From positions 24,107-88,106 of the forward strand of contig CAYYPH010000018.1 of assembly GCA_964473485.1 (NCBI GenBank): a DNA stretch of 64,000 nucleotides, read 5' to 3'. The translations under genes and the position numbers were made by a program. Source of the DNA: CAIVAT01 sp964473485 (GTDB lineage: Bacteria; Bacteroidota; Bacteroidia; Bacteroidales; FEN-979). Below are positions 37,801 to 46,899 of the stretch, one piece after another. Position 1 is the first letter of the stretch. Each line of letters starts with the position of its first letter. The notes under the pieces were generated by a model. It ran no database searches and was not told the DNA's origin. It saw only the letters and a list, made by a program, of their open reading frames with translations.

Positions 37801-38338
37801 AACCAATACCTGCGGAAACGGGAATATTTCAGAACTGCCGGTGAGCGTGGGAGTGATTCCGCCGGCGCCGGTGATCACGGCCAGCGGTCCGGAACTCAGC
37901 AGTAATGCGCCGGCGGGCAACCAGTGGTACCACAACGGGTCGCCGGTACCGGGTGCGACCGCCCCGAACTACACCGCCACCCTAACGGGTTGGTACTGGG
38001 ATGTTGTTACACTCGAAGGATGCGCTTCCGACACCTCCAATCACCTGTACGTGGAAGTGACAGGGATCGGTGAAACCTCAGCGTTGCCGGTCCATATTTA
38101 CCCTGTTCCCAATTCTGGTATCTTTAACCTTTCCATACCTGGTTCGGAAACAAATGTTTATCAGATAAAGGTTATCAACACCCTGGGTGCGGTCATTTAC
38201 GCCTCCGGCGAAATAAGGTTAGAAGACAAGACCCCGTTTAAGGTCGACATACAGGGCGCTGCCCCGGGTCTCTATTCGGTGGTTGTGATGAGCGCCAAAG
38301 GAAGGAGTGTCAGGGAAATTGTCTTGACCAGGGATTGA
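34871..38338 (+). CDS. Large T9SS-secreted Ig/Fn3/PKD-like repeat protein
   Basis: 1155 residues from ATG 34871 (signal peptide MKTKKRMFAGITLTFIF ... ISFAQ). The first ~440 residues are repeated strand units with DANG turns (LIDANGFKLLGADG, LDANGNFVWPGNR), probably a propeller. An Ig-like Big_2 domain follows (WSIVPGTGAATISPSGLVTAQ), then an Fn3-like domain (TLNGSVTANLYPTTVTFEWG). Four PKD-like units come next, with the recurring pattern ISGP..VC.G..VYS..PV.NAT.Y.W..P.GA (about 655-1010). The end is a T9SS sorting domain (VHIYPVPNSGIFNLSIPG ... PGLYSVVVMSAKGRSVREIVL). It is probably a surface adhesin or scaffold. The same PKD-like unit type recurs in the unfinished gene at 62490. Confidence 0.88.
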   Translation: MKTKKRMFAGITLTFIFLAVAGISFAQWNPNTSVNLLISGLPTADMQSVSTSDGKTWIAFYHENSGNYDMRAQLIDANGFKLLGADGVLVSNATSGSATYVFNVCVDASNNLIIGFQHMGLGSMNAVVHKISQAGAQLWGASGIVLGPGMVPYPAALSNGEVIVAWNEETSNTTKLQKITTSGTTAWTTPISILVGTTSTTRCQLIGNLAGKFTAVYQAGGMSTTLYAQHFNNNGTAVYSPLQISSQATAPWRYYSIAAQGDTTYYGYYASVGMRFNSFLQRINPAGTIPWGLNGSNFNTNTSTFDDYQMETRINVATGSNFVWSVCTFSDYNQNNYGVYVQKFLKTTGARQLTNTGKVVYAISANDDRQAGELALINDTPMLMSYDASQKIYATRLDANGNFVWPGNRVELSSTTPASGKMRFGFTPDGPNRCAGSWTEDRGSGYYGYAQGISVGGLIAVVVATQGGVPAVITTNGGTLQMVATVFPATANQSVTWSIVPGTGAATISPSGLVTAQNNGTVWARAVAVQDNTVKDSLLITISNQIVVNPVVVTNPATNIGLTSATLNGSVTANLYPTTVTFEWGTSTSYGTTAPATPGTVTGNSPVAVSANLASLTQNVTYHYRCVGVSTAGTFYGADQSFTPGCPPVGAAGTISGPASVCLNATGKVYSIAPVTNATAYTWTVPAGATIVTGQNTTSITVNFGSTGGTISVYGSNFCMAGAAGNLTVAVVPPPVPTISGPTTGCQGGGNQTYTTESGMTAYVWTVSAGGNIVNGAGTSQVQISWNAPGAQWVSVTYTGTAGCAATNPTTLAVTLDPLPSTPGDITGTSVVCGGASGVAYSVPPVTNATTYVWSLPPGASIASGFNTNSITVNYAGNASSGNITVQGNNLCGLGPASPPFPVTVNPLPADPGIISGLIQVCQGMTGVNYSVAPIANAVSYNWAVPSGATVTGGANTSSILVDFGPAAVSGNVSVFGTNTCGNGNISELPVSVGVIPPAPVITASGPELSSNAPAGNQWYHNGSPVPGATAPNYTATLTGWYWDVVTLEGCASDTSNHLYVEVTGIGETSALPVHIYPVPNSGIFNLSIPGSETNVYQIKVINTLGAVIYASGEIRLEDKTPFKVDIQGAAPGLYSVVVMSAKGRSVREIVLTRD

Positions 38339-38355
38339 TCCCTGCCTGTTCGAAT

Positions 38356-38424
38356 AACCCTGCTGATAAATCTCTGTTGTAAACAGGCGCAGAATTGTTT
38401 TGCAATTTTTCAGCGGGGTTTTTC
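38356..38424 (+). terminator. Possible long-loop terminator between convergent genes
   Basis: AACCCTGCTGA (38356-38366) pairs with TCAGCGGGGTT (38410-38420) over 11 bp with one T-G pair, then TTTTC. The loop is long and holds a smaller hairpin. The right arm overlaps the stop of the minus-strand gene. Confidence 0.4.
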
Positions 38425-38946
38425 AGCATAGGCTTTCAGACGGTTCATCTGTTCAGCGAGAACACGGTCGACAATGCCCCAGATGCTGCTGAACCCACCC
38501 GGGTAATAACCGCCAATGGTGTAAGTTACCACCATTTTTGTTCCCTCTTCGGCTTTTGCGAATGAGAAAGTCATGACCGCATTGACCGCCATTGCCTGCA
38601 AAGGACCCAATCCCCCCTGCATCCGTAAAGTTTTACCAGGATCCGCATAGAGAACACGCATATGTTCTATTGTTGCCTCAGGAGGAATCCTTTCGCAGAA
38701 ACAACCCTGGGCTTTTGGATCGATGGAAAGATTGGTGGCAATGCCGGAGTAAGTATGGGCCGGATTCCACCAACTCCCGATGTCATTCACCAGGTTACCA
38801 TACACCCGGTCGGGTTTAACCTTAACAATCAGCTCGTAACGTAGCGTGAATCCATAGGCTGAACTGTCGGTTACGGCAGCCATTGCTGGTAGACCCGTGA
38901 TGCAGCATAGCCATAAAAACATTCCCCTGAGTATTAAAGATTTCAT
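38410..38946 (-). CDS. Exported SRPBCC (START-like) fold protein
   Basis: 178 residues from ATG 38946, giving signal peptide MKSLILRGMFLWLCCITGLPAMA. The mature part has the helix-grip pattern: an opening strand (FTLRYELIVKVKPDRVYGNLVN), the SWWNPAHTYSG loop, LRMQGGLGPLQ, VVTYTIGGYYPGG and a long C-terminal helix (VDRVLAEQMNRLKAYAEK). SRPBCC proteins hold hydrophobic ligands in a cavity; the ligand here is unknown. The GGLGPLQ and TYxxGGY elements are common in polyketide-cyclase-like members. The upstream open frame to 39057 lacks a signal peptide and is not used. A -7 box is at 38973-38980. Confidence 0.75.
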   Translation of the reverse strand: MKSLILRGMFLWLCCITGLPAMAAVTDSSAYGFTLRYELIVKVKPDRVYGNLVNDIGSWWNPAHTYSGIATNLSIDPKAQGCFCERIPPEATIEHMRVLYADPGKTLRMQGGLGPLQAMAVNAVMTFSFAKAEEGTKMVVTYTIGGYYPGGFSSIWGIVDRVLAEQMNRLKAYAEKPR

Positions 38947-38972
38947 GTTTTCCGGTTTTAAGAATGGTAGCC

Positions 38973-38980
38973 CAAAAATA
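38973..38980 (-). promoter_or_regulatory. -7 promoter box for the SRPBCC gene
   Basis: Minus-strand TATTTTTG, 26 bp before the ATG at 38946. Confidence 0.45.
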
Positions 38981-39041
38981 CAATGATTACATATTTCGCG
39001 ACAAAAAAGTAAGATTTCTTGACTGACATTAATTTGCAATG

Positions 39042-39049
39042 TATCTTTA
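39042..39049 (+). promoter_or_regulatory. Near-consensus -7 box for the three-gene phosphorelay operon
   Basis: TATCTTTA (one mismatch to TAnnTTTG) with TTTCTTG about 20 bp upstream, 33 bp before the ATG at 39083. Confidence 0.4.
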
Positions 39050-39082
39050 CCCGTCATAATCAGTCTTCATAAATTGAAGTTT

Positions 39083-41611
39083 ATGAAATTTGGCAGGGCA
39101 GAACTTCCACTGAACTGGAAATTCATTGCGGCGTTTGTTATTTATCTGCTGATAGTCCTGTTGCTCGGATTCATGAACTGGAGGATCCAGAGGGCAAACC
39201 TCATCGGTTTGGCCAAAGAACGAATCTCCAGTATTTCAAATTACAAAGCAAGCGAAATTGCCAATTGGGTGAAGGAGCGAACCCGTGATGCAAAAGTGCT
39301 CAGCCTTACCGGCAATTTCCATCGGGAAATGCTTTCACTTATCCAAAAACCTTCTGATACGTCCCGGTACAATCATGTTATTTCACATTTCATACCCATG
39401 GTCGAGCATTACGGATACGAAGACATTCTCCTTTCTGATATGCATGGCAGGATATTCGCATCCGTACGCCTCCGGAGCGACAGTCTTGGAAATGATTCAA
39501 GGAAAATGCTTTGCAATTCAGTAGATCTGGGCAATGGCAGTTTCAGCAGTTTATATAACTGCGAACAGCACAATAGCGTACATATTGATTTTTACACTCC
39601 TGTTCTTAAAGATCCTTCCGATTCGGGTTCGGTCGTCGCCATGGTATTGCTTCGCATGAATCCGGAGCATTTTCTCTATCCGCTCATCCAGGCCTGGCCG
39701 GTTTCCAGCCGGACTTCAGAAACACTGCTGGTTGAAGCAATGAATGACAGTGTTGTATTCATGAACAGACTGCGTCATATTCAAAATTCCCCTTTGTCGT
39801 ACAGGGTTTCTTTTTCAAAGAAGTTACCGGCCACCCTCGTTGTCCGAGGGTATAGCGGTTTAGTTGAAGCCAACGATTACCGGGGTGCAGAGGTTCTTGC
39901 TTATGCCAGGCCGGTAGAAGGAACTCCCTGGTTCATGGTCAGCAAGACAGATATGGAGGAGATCCTGGAGCCAATGAGCGGGTGGCAGTTTCGAACAGGA
40001 TTCGGGCTGATCATCCTGATCCTGCTTGGAGTGCTTGGTCTCTACCTGATCGCGGTTCAGCGCAGGAAGGATCACTACAGCCGGATGTATTTGCTTGAAT
40101 CACAACGCCTGGCCCTTGTCAAACATTATGAACTGGTTTTAAAGCGGGCCAATGACATTATCCTGCTGCTCGATGCAAGCGGAACGGTCACCGACTGCAA
40201 CGAAAAAGCCATTCGGGAATATGGTTACGCCCGTGAGGAACTGGTCGGGCAAAACGCATCAATGGTCATTGCACCTGAATCGCATGACAGGTACTTTCAA
40301 TTCCTGGAGAAGGAACCCAGTGAAGAGGGGTATCTTTTCGAGGCTGTTCACCGGCGAAAAGACGGTTCCACCTTCCCGGTCGAGATCAGCTCAATGGTCA
40401 TCGATATAGAGGGAAAGAAATTCATTCACGGCATTATCAGGGATATCTCGGAACGTATCGAGTATCAGCACACGATCATCAGAGAGCGGAATACGGCTCA
40501 GAACTACCTGGATATTACCGGTTCCATCATTGTGGTGCTCAACAGTGCAGGAAATGTTTCTCTGATCAACCAAAAGGGTCTGGCATTGCTGGAATACCAA
40601 AGGGATGATGTTATCGGTAAAAACTGGTTTGACCATTATATCCCGGTTAACATCCGGGGGATTATCAAAGAGGTTTTTTCAAAACTGATCAACGAGGAGA
40701 TCGAATCGCCCGAATTTTTTGAAAATACGGTAATAACTGCATCCGGGCAGGAAAAGATCATCTTCTGGCACAATGCCCTGATCAGGGATGATGCAGGAAA
40801 GGTAACCGGCACGATCAGTTCAGGCGAGGATATTACGATACTCAGGAAAAAAGAGCTGGAGCTTGAGAAGTTGAACCAGGAACTGGAGGAACGGGTTAAA
40901 AAGCGCACGGAGCAGCTCGAAACAGCCAACAAAGACCTGGAAAGTTTCAGTTATTCGGTTTCTCACGACCTGCGGGCTCCATTGAGAAGCATCGATGGGT
41001 TCAGCCTTGCGTTGCTCGAGGATCAGACCTCAAAGCTCGACGAAAAAGGCAAGGACTATCTTCATAGAATACGGAAGGCCAGTCAGCGTATGGCGTTACT
41101 GATTGATGAATTGCTCAGGCTGTCACGGATCACAAGACAGGAGGTGGTGTTTCAGCAGATTGACCTGAGCAGGATGGCCCATGAAATATGCGACGAATTC
41201 CTGGACCAGGATACAAGGAAGAAAATAACCTTGCAGATTGCCGGAGGGATCAGCGTGAAAGCCGATCCCGGCCTGATGAGGATAGCCCTCAGCAATTTGT
41301 TTCAGAATGCATTCAAGTTCAGCGCTCAGGTTGAACATCCTGAAGTGTTGTTCGACCTTGTAGATCATAACGGAGAAACGGCTTTGATGATCCGGGACAA
41401 TGGCGCGGGATTCGACATGCGATATGCCGGCAAGTTATTCGGGGTGTTTCAGAGGCTGCACACACCCCAGGAGTTTGAAGGCACAGGCATTGGGCTTACC
41501 ATTGTTCAACGCATCGTTCACCGGCACGGCGGCACCATCTCGGCCACCGGGGAGCCCGGGAAAGGAGCATCGTTTTATATTCACCTGCCTGAACTGACAA
41601 AAAACATGTAA
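39083..41611 (+). CDS. Membrane sensor histidine kinase with periplasmic Cache-like and two PAS domains
   Basis: 842 residues from ATG 39083 (the open frame begins at a TTG three codons earlier). Membrane helices at about 10-31 and 308-328 bound a periplasmic domain of ~275 residues. It resembles a double Cache sensor (YEDILLSDMHGRIFASV, VHIDFYTPVLKDPSDSGSVVAMVLL, YARPVEGTPWFMVSKTD). Two PAS domains follow (about 345-460, 475-590), then a coiled coil. The phytochrome-type HisKA has H628 in YSVSHDLRAPLRSIDGFS, and the HATPase has NLFQNAFKF, DNGAGF and EGTGIGLTIV. Kinases of this subtype usually pair with Rcp1-like receivers, and exactly such a gene starts 3 bp downstream. Confidence 0.9.
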   Translation: MKFGRAELPLNWKFIAAFVIYLLIVLLLGFMNWRIQRANLIGLAKERISSISNYKASEIANWVKERTRDAKVLSLTGNFHREMLSLIQKPSDTSRYNHVISHFIPMVEHYGYEDILLSDMHGRIFASVRLRSDSLGNDSRKMLCNSVDLGNGSFSSLYNCEQHNSVHIDFYTPVLKDPSDSGSVVAMVLLRMNPEHFLYPLIQAWPVSSRTSETLLVEAMNDSVVFMNRLRHIQNSPLSYRVSFSKKLPATLVVRGYSGLVEANDYRGAEVLAYARPVEGTPWFMVSKTDMEEILEPMSGWQFRTGFGLIILILLGVLGLYLIAVQRRKDHYSRMYLLESQRLALVKHYELVLKRANDIILLLDASGTVTDCNEKAIREYGYAREELVGQNASMVIAPESHDRYFQFLEKEPSEEGYLFEAVHRRKDGSTFPVEISSMVIDIEGKKFIHGIIRDISERIEYQHTIIRERNTAQNYLDITGSIIVVLNSAGNVSLINQKGLALLEYQRDDVIGKNWFDHYIPVNIRGIIKEVFSKLINEEIESPEFFENTVITASGQEKIIFWHNALIRDDAGKVTGTISSGEDITILRKKELELEKLNQELEERVKKRTEQLETANKDLESFSYSVSHDLRAPLRSIDGFSLALLEDQTSKLDEKGKDYLHRIRKASQRMALLIDELLRLSRITRQEVVFQQIDLSRMAHEICDEFLDQDTRKKITLQIAGGISVKADPGLMRIALSNLFQNAFKFSAQVEHPEVLFDLVDHNGETALMIRDNGAGFDMRYAGKLFGVFQRLHTPQEFEGTGIGLTIVQRIVHRHGGTISATGEPGKGASFYIHLPELTKNM

Positions 41612-41614
41612 CAT

Positions 41615-42055
41615 ATGGCTGAAAAAACAATTTTATTGGTTGAAGACAATCCCGATGATGTGGAACTTACTATCAGGGCGTTTGAGAAAGCCAACCTTAA
41701 AAATCCCATCGTGGTGGTTGGCGACGGTTCCGAAGCGATAGATTATCTTTATTGTGAGGGGAAGTATGCCGGAAGAGATGCCGCTTTGATGCCTGCAGTC
41801 ATACTGCTGGACCTGAAACTGCCGAAGATCGATGGACTGGATGTGCTGAAGGAGATCCGGTCGAAGCCCTCCACGAAGCTGCTTCCGGTGGTGATCCTGA
41901 CTTCGTCGCTCGAAGAGCAGGATCTGATCAACAGCTATCTGACCGGAGCCAATAGTTATATCCGTAAGCCAGTCGACTTCAATAAGTTCATCCTTGCAGT
42001 CCAGCAGTTGGGACTGTATTGGTTATTACTGAATGAATTACCTCCATCGCATTGA
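41615..42055 (+). CDS. Rcp1-like response regulator
   Basis: 146-residue receiver: E10/D11 acidic pocket (LLVEDNPDD), phospho-acceptor D66 (VILLDLKLPKIDG), T96/S97, and K118 (YIRKPVDF). The C-terminal YWLLLNELPP is the hallmark of receivers that serve phytochrome-type kinases. There is no output domain. The gene starts 3 bp after the sensor kinase and 3 bp before the receiver-kinase-receiver protein, so the three are surely co-expressed. It probably links the two kinases. Confidence 0.92.
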   Translation: MAEKTILLVEDNPDDVELTIRAFEKANLKNPIVVVGDGSEAIDYLYCEGKYAGRDAALMPAVILLDLKLPKIDGLDVLKEIRSKPSTKLLPVVILTSSLEEQDLINSYLTGANSYIRKPVDFNKFILAVQQLGLYWLLLNELPPSH

Positions 42056-42058
42056 TCT

Positions 42059-43615
42059 ATGGAAAAACATCTGAAGCTTTTGCTGATCGAAGATAATGAT
42101 GACGATGCAGCATTGTTGCAGCACCATCTTGAACGTGAAGGATTTGTTGTTTTTCTCGACCGGATTGATAACGGTCAGGATATGCAGGAGCGGCTGAAAA
42201 ATCATCTTTACGACCTGATCATCTGCGATTTCAGGTTACCAAAGTTCAGCGGTGAACATGCCCTTGAAATTTTCAAGTCTTCTGAGCTTGACATCCCCTT
42301 TATCCTTGTTTCAGGAACGATCGGCGAGGAGGTCGCAGTTGGTATGATGAAGGCAGGTGCCCACGACTATATCATGAAGGATCAGCTCCGGAAGATAGGC
42401 CCCGCAGTCACCCGTGAACTGCGTGAAGCCAGCATTCGTCAGCACAGGCGTCAGACCATTGAGGAGTTAAAACTGGCAAAGGAAAAAGCAGAACAGTCTG
42501 ACCACCTGAAATCGACCCTGCTGTCGAACATGAGCCATGAATTCAGGACACCCCTTACCGGAATCCTTGGCTTTGCTCAGGTTATTGAGAATAACTCCGA
42601 TGATCAGGATACCAGGGACTGTGCAAAGAAAATCTTCAAGAGCGGGATGCGGCTGATGAAAACCCTCGATTCCATTGTTTGGCTTTCGCAACTGGAGTCG
42701 GGCATTCACCCGTCCATCCGCGAATTCGATATTCACCGCGCCCTGCAGCAGGTTTATTTAAAATTCGAAGAGTTTGTTGAATATAAGCATCTTCAATGTA
42801 TTTGTCACTTTGATGGTTACTGCCCGGTAGTTTCGGATGAGGAGCTGGTGGCCAGGGCCTTCTCTGCCATTCTCGACAACGCGATCAAGTATACCCGCGA
42901 AGGGAGGGTGGAAGTCGCGACACGTCGCTGGTACGTGGGTGACAAAGAGATGCTTGACATTTCCGTTGCAGATACCGGGATCGGTATAACCAGTGAACAT
43001 CTTACTTCCATTTTTGATGCTTTCAGGCAGGTCAGCGAAGGATTCTCAAGGCATTACGAGGGCATCGGGCTGGGTTTGACGATTGCCCGCAAGATCATGC
43101 GGTTGCTCGACGGAGATGTGCATGTAGAGAGCAGGCCGGGGCACGGTTCTGTTTTCACCCTGCGGCTGCCAGTGGGCGAACGGGTTGGTAAGCCGGTAAT
43201 CGCCGGGCAGCCTGAAGGGGTTGCAGCCAGTCCGGTTCCGGAAGTGAAGGCCGCCATCCCAAGAGTACTTATTGTCGAGGATAATGAGACCAATGCCGAG
43301 CTGGTCAGGCTTTACCTGCGGTCAAGATGCGAGACCACGCATGCCGCAAGCGGCCCGGAGGCAATAGACCTTTGCAAAGTGTCGCAGTTCGACTTCATCA
43401 TGCTGGATATCAACCTGGGTCAGGGCATGAGCGGGACCGATGTGGTAAAGGAGCTCCGACAGATTCCAGGCTACGAATCGGTTCCGGTGATCGCCATGAC
43501 CGGTTACACACAGTATGGCGACCGTGCACGGCTGCTCCAGCAAGGCTGTTCGCATTACCTGGCCAAGCCCTTCACCAGGGACCAGTTGCTGGCAGTCATC
43601 AATTTACTGGGATAA
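42059..43615 (+). CDS. Receiver-histidine kinase-receiver hybrid protein
   Basis: 518 residues, soluble. The N-terminal receiver has phospho-acceptor D57 (LIICDFRLPKFSG) and K in YIMKDQ. HisKA has H160 in LLSNMSHEFRTPLTG. The HATPase has AILDNAIKYT, DTGIGI and GIGLGLTIARK. A second receiver follows (LIVEDNETNAEL, D450 in FIMLDINLG, K in YLAKPF). With a receiver at each end and no sensor domain, it is an internal relay whose kinase activity can be set by phosphorylation of the first receiver. Third gene of the operon with the Cache/PAS kinase and the Rcp1-like regulator. The final output is not encoded here. Confidence 0.92.
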   Translation: MEKHLKLLLIEDNDDDAALLQHHLEREGFVVFLDRIDNGQDMQERLKNHLYDLIICDFRLPKFSGEHALEIFKSSELDIPFILVSGTIGEEVAVGMMKAGAHDYIMKDQLRKIGPAVTRELREASIRQHRRQTIEELKLAKEKAEQSDHLKSTLLSNMSHEFRTPLTGILGFAQVIENNSDDQDTRDCAKKIFKSGMRLMKTLDSIVWLSQLESGIHPSIREFDIHRALQQVYLKFEEFVEYKHLQCICHFDGYCPVVSDEELVARAFSAILDNAIKYTREGRVEVATRRWYVGDKEMLDISVADTGIGITSEHLTSIFDAFRQVSEGFSRHYEGIGLGLTIARKIMRLLDGDVHVESRPGHGSVFTLRLPVGERVGKPVIAGQPEGVAASPVPEVKAAIPRVLIVEDNETNAELVRLYLRSRCETTHAASGPEAIDLCKVSQFDFIMLDINLGQGMSGTDVVKELRQIPGYESVPVIAMTGYTQYGDRARLLQQGCSHYLAKPFTRDQLLAVINLLG

Positions 43616-43823
43616 TCTTTGCCTCTTCTTTCCTTGCCCTGATAAAGCAAATTATAATGCATTGATCAGGCATTTCATCCTGTTCATCGCCGAACCCTTT
43701 GCAGACATCGAAAAAAAATGTCTCACATTTTGTTTTTATACATTTTTACATTGACCTTTTCTTTGAAAAATCACACCCCTGCCACTTCAAACGATTAAAA
43801 AACCAAACTAAATCAGGCACTAT

Positions 43824-45254
43824 ATGAAAAAATTAGTCCTCTGCATTTTAATCCTGAACGGTCTCAACACCTTTGCACAATCGGTCAATCCCGGGTCGAT
43901 CCGTGAAGGTGCCCGGAAGTTTTTTAGCACCGTGAGCACAAGGATCGAACTGCTTTCTGTCGAAACGCTGAATGACCGGGAAAATGGAACAGTAGGATTC
44001 CTTTGCCATTACGCTCCTTCAGGATTCCTGATTGTCGCAGCCTCTGAACAGGTTGCCCCGGTCTACGCCTGGTCCGACAGGAATAATTTTGATCTTCCCC
44101 GTCCTGTTGCCGGGGAACTGAAAAAGACCATCGTGCAGGACCTTACTGTAAGGGTAAGGGAATCATGGCGCCTCAGTGATTCTGATAAGCGTGATGTCGC
44201 CAGGCAATGGACCACATTTCTCGACGGAGGTAGCCGATCGCCATTGTTTGAACAATGGCCGCCCGAAGGAACAACTTCCACAGGCGGCTGGCTCGAGACC
44301 AACTGGACACAGACTTTCCCGTACAATTCGATGTGCCCGATGGACCTGAATGCAGGTGCACGGAGCGTTGCAGGCTGTCCGGCCACCGCCATGGCGCAGA
44401 TCCTGAACTACCACCGGGAGATCAACCAAACACGGTTCAGCACTGGCGATGACTATTATCATAATTACGGATCAGGTAACCGTTACTGGATTGATGACGA
44501 TTACCAGACCCGCGGGTTTCCCTGCTACGACACACTCAACCTGTGGCTCGACACCCTGGAATCGGCATACCAGGCGGGAACCCCATTAACCAATAACCTC
44601 AAGGCTGCCCTGACCTTTGCCTGCGGGGTGGCGGCGCAACAGGTCTACACGGCCTCGGTCTCCGGGACCTTCGGCCTCGAACAAGCAATCATGGCCTTCC
44701 AGCGATTTGGATTTGTTGAGTCCAGACTCGTTTTTCCTGAAGATACCTCGCTGAATACCCTGATCGCCAACAATGTAAAGGCTTCTCTTGTGGTGCAGCT
44801 CGGCCTCCTGGTTTCAACCGGGTCAGGCGGTCACAATGTGGTGGTCGACGGGTACAACACCGATGAATATTACCATTTCAACTTCGGATGGGGCGGCTCT
44901 GCCAATGGATGGTATACGTTACCCCCTGAAAATATTCCATACAACCTCACCATTATCGAAGGTGCGGTCCTCGACATCAAGTCGGCCCTTTACACGAATG
45001 TCAGCGAGCAAACGAATACCAGGTCCTCTGTGTTTGTATACCCAAACCCATGTCACGATAAGATAAGCCTGAGGGGGATTACTGAGGAGGCTTGCCTGCA
45101 CCTGTTCGATATAACCGGATGCGAGGTGTTCCGGACGCCTGTGCAGGCCCAGGCCCAGGTGGTTACCCTGCCCGGCCTGGCGCCAGGCTGCTACCTCTAC
45201 AGAATCTTGGCAAATGACCAAGTGCTTTCGTCGGGCAAACTGATCAGGCAGTAA
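43824..45254 (+). CDS. T9SS-secreted C10-family (streptopain-like) cysteine protease
   Basis: 476 residues. Signal peptide MKKLVLCILILNGLNTFAQ, propeptide (about 20-150), then the C10 catalytic domain. Catalytic Cys185 lies in SVAGCPATAMAQILNYH and catalytic His337 in GSGGHNVVVDGY; YHFNFGWGGSANGWY is the conserved strand after it. The C-terminus is a T9SS sorting domain (VFVYPNPCHDKISLRG ... LAPGCYLYRIL). Family members include SpeB and interpain, broad-specificity endopeptidases made as zymogens. Both catalytic residues are intact, so it should be active after propeptide removal. It is the first of four peptidase genes in a row. Confidence 0.93.
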   Translation: MKKLVLCILILNGLNTFAQSVNPGSIREGARKFFSTVSTRIELLSVETLNDRENGTVGFLCHYAPSGFLIVAASEQVAPVYAWSDRNNFDLPRPVAGELKKTIVQDLTVRVRESWRLSDSDKRDVARQWTTFLDGGSRSPLFEQWPPEGTTSTGGWLETNWTQTFPYNSMCPMDLNAGARSVAGCPATAMAQILNYHREINQTRFSTGDDYYHNYGSGNRYWIDDDYQTRGFPCYDTLNLWLDTLESAYQAGTPLTNNLKAALTFACGVAAQQVYTASVSGTFGLEQAIMAFQRFGFVESRLVFPEDTSLNTLIANNVKASLVVQLGLLVSTGSGGHNVVVDGYNTDEYYHFNFGWGGSANGWYTLPPENIPYNLTIIEGAVLDIKSALYTNVSEQTNTRSSVFVYPNPCHDKISLRGITEEACLHLFDITGCEVFRTPVQAQAQVVTLPGLAPGCYLYRILANDQVLSSGKLIRQ

Positions 45255-45400
45255 ACGGGAGCAGACACACAGGAATAAAATCCTTAATATAAAGGTTTAA
45301 TTGAATTGCGATTGGCTTGCAATTGGTGGATTTCATTAAATTAGCATAATGAAATGCTCATATCAGCCGAAATAAATACAAACTTTTAAATTACCTGTAG

Positions 45401-46894
45401 ATGAAGCCGAACATACTTTTTCTATTTCTCCTGATCTGCCTGGTAGCCTGTAAGCCGGACCAGGAAAAGACTGCCATTGCCCGACAGGGGGACGACTCAA
45501 CCTGGAACGATACCATCAAGGTCATTGTTCAGGGTGATGTTCAATACGATAATTATTTCACCGGAAAAACAATGCGCCTGGATTACAACCACAGCGGCAA
45601 TGCAAAGGAAGAACGGTTCGCCACCGACCGCATCGTTTCGGATGGACCCTGGCCTGGCAGCCGTACCGTAATGATCGATAAACTCGAATACGGGCTCTAT
45701 TTCTTCCAGGTGATAGAGCAAAAAACAGGGATTCTCCTATATTCAAGGGGATTCGCGAGCATTTTCGGCGAATGGCAGACCACAGGCGAAGCGGAAAAAC
45801 AATGGGGTTCCTTCCATGAATCGATCCGTTTCCCATGGCCCAAAGTCCCTGTAATCATGATCCTCAAAAAGCGCGACCTTGCCAGCAATCAGTTTAAAAC
45901 CCTGTGGATTGAAAAGATTGATCCGGCCTCCCGCGAGGTCAACCCGGCAGAATTGACCCATCGCAACGTGGTGGATGTACTTTATGACCAGGGACCTGCC
46001 TCATCGAAAGTGGACGTCGTGATCCTGGGCGACGGGTATACCAAGGCAGAAATGGGTAAATTCAAAAAGGATGCGAAGCGGCTCGCCGATGTCCTGTTAT
46101 CGAATGAACCCTTCGCTGCGAGAAAAGGTGACATCAGCATCAGGGCCATCGAAACCCCATCGGATGAGCCGGGAGTCTGCAAACCGCACCCCGGCGTATT
46201 CAAACGGACACCTTTGTCGGTTCAGTACGGGGCTTTCGGTTCAGAGCGTTATGCGCTGACCTTCGACAATAAAACGGTAAGAAATGTGGCATCGCAGGTT
46301 CCTTACGATTTTATGGTCATCCTGGTCAACGAGCGGACCTACGGCGGCGGCGGGATTTATAACCTCTATACAACCGTCTCTGCCGACAATAAGTTTGCCG
46401 ACTACATCATGGTGCACGAGTTTGGTCATCACATGGCTGGTTTAGCGGATGAATATTACACGTCGTCTGTTTCTTACGAAGCTCCTGATATAACCATAGA
46501 GCCCTGGGAACCAAATATTACTGCCCTTTTGGATAAAGAAAAGCTTAAATGGAAGGACCTGGTGACTCCGGGCACACCTCTGCCTACCCCATGGAATAAG
46601 GAAAAATTCGATGATTTTGGCTATCAGATACAAAAGCAACGCGACAGTCTCAGAAAGGCAAAAGTGCCCGAGGAGGTGATGGAAGCACTCTTCACGCGGC
46701 AGATGCAGCAGGAAGATGACTTTTTTGCAAAGGACCAGTACAAGGATGCCATCGGAGCCTTCGAAGGCGCCGGCTATACCCCCAAAGGGCTCTACCGTTC
46801 ACAATTGGATTGTATCATGTTCACCCGGCACATCAGGTTCTGTAAGGTCTGCGCCCGGGCGATGAACATGGTGATGGACCAGTACACAAAGTGA
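45401..46894 (+). CDS. M64-family (IgA peptidase-like) zinc metallopeptidase lipoprotein
   Basis: 497 residues. The lipobox LVAC places the lipidated cysteine at residue 17. The N-terminal beta domain (30-160) matches the M64 N-terminal region. The catalytic domain carries VDVVILGDGYTKAEMGKF, the family opening, and the zinc motif VHEFGHHMAGLADEYY (HEFGH at 339-343). The C-terminal LDCIMFT ... FCKVCARAM supplies the cysteines typical of the family. M64 peptidases cleave IgA in host-associated bacteria; in free-living relatives they probably degrade surface or environmental proteins. It has its own 146-bp upstream spacer. Confidence 0.9.
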   Translation: MKPNILFLFLLICLVACKPDQEKTAIARQGDDSTWNDTIKVIVQGDVQYDNYFTGKTMRLDYNHSGNAKEERFATDRIVSDGPWPGSRTVMIDKLEYGLYFFQVIEQKTGILLYSRGFASIFGEWQTTGEAEKQWGSFHESIRFPWPKVPVIMILKKRDLASNQFKTLWIEKIDPASREVNPAELTHRNVVDVLYDQGPASSKVDVVILGDGYTKAEMGKFKKDAKRLADVLLSNEPFAARKGDISIRAIETPSDEPGVCKPHPGVFKRTPLSVQYGAFGSERYALTFDNKTVRNVASQVPYDFMVILVNERTYGGGGIYNLYTTVSADNKFADYIMVHEFGHHMAGLADEYYTSSVSYEAPDITIEPWEPNITALLDKEKLKWKDLVTPGTPLPTPWNKEKFDDFGYQIQKQRDSLRKAKVPEEVMEALFTRQMQQEDDFFAKDQYKDAIGAFEGAGYTPKGLYRSQLDCIMFTRHIRFCKVCARAMNMVMDQYTK

Positions 46895-46899
46895 ACGGT

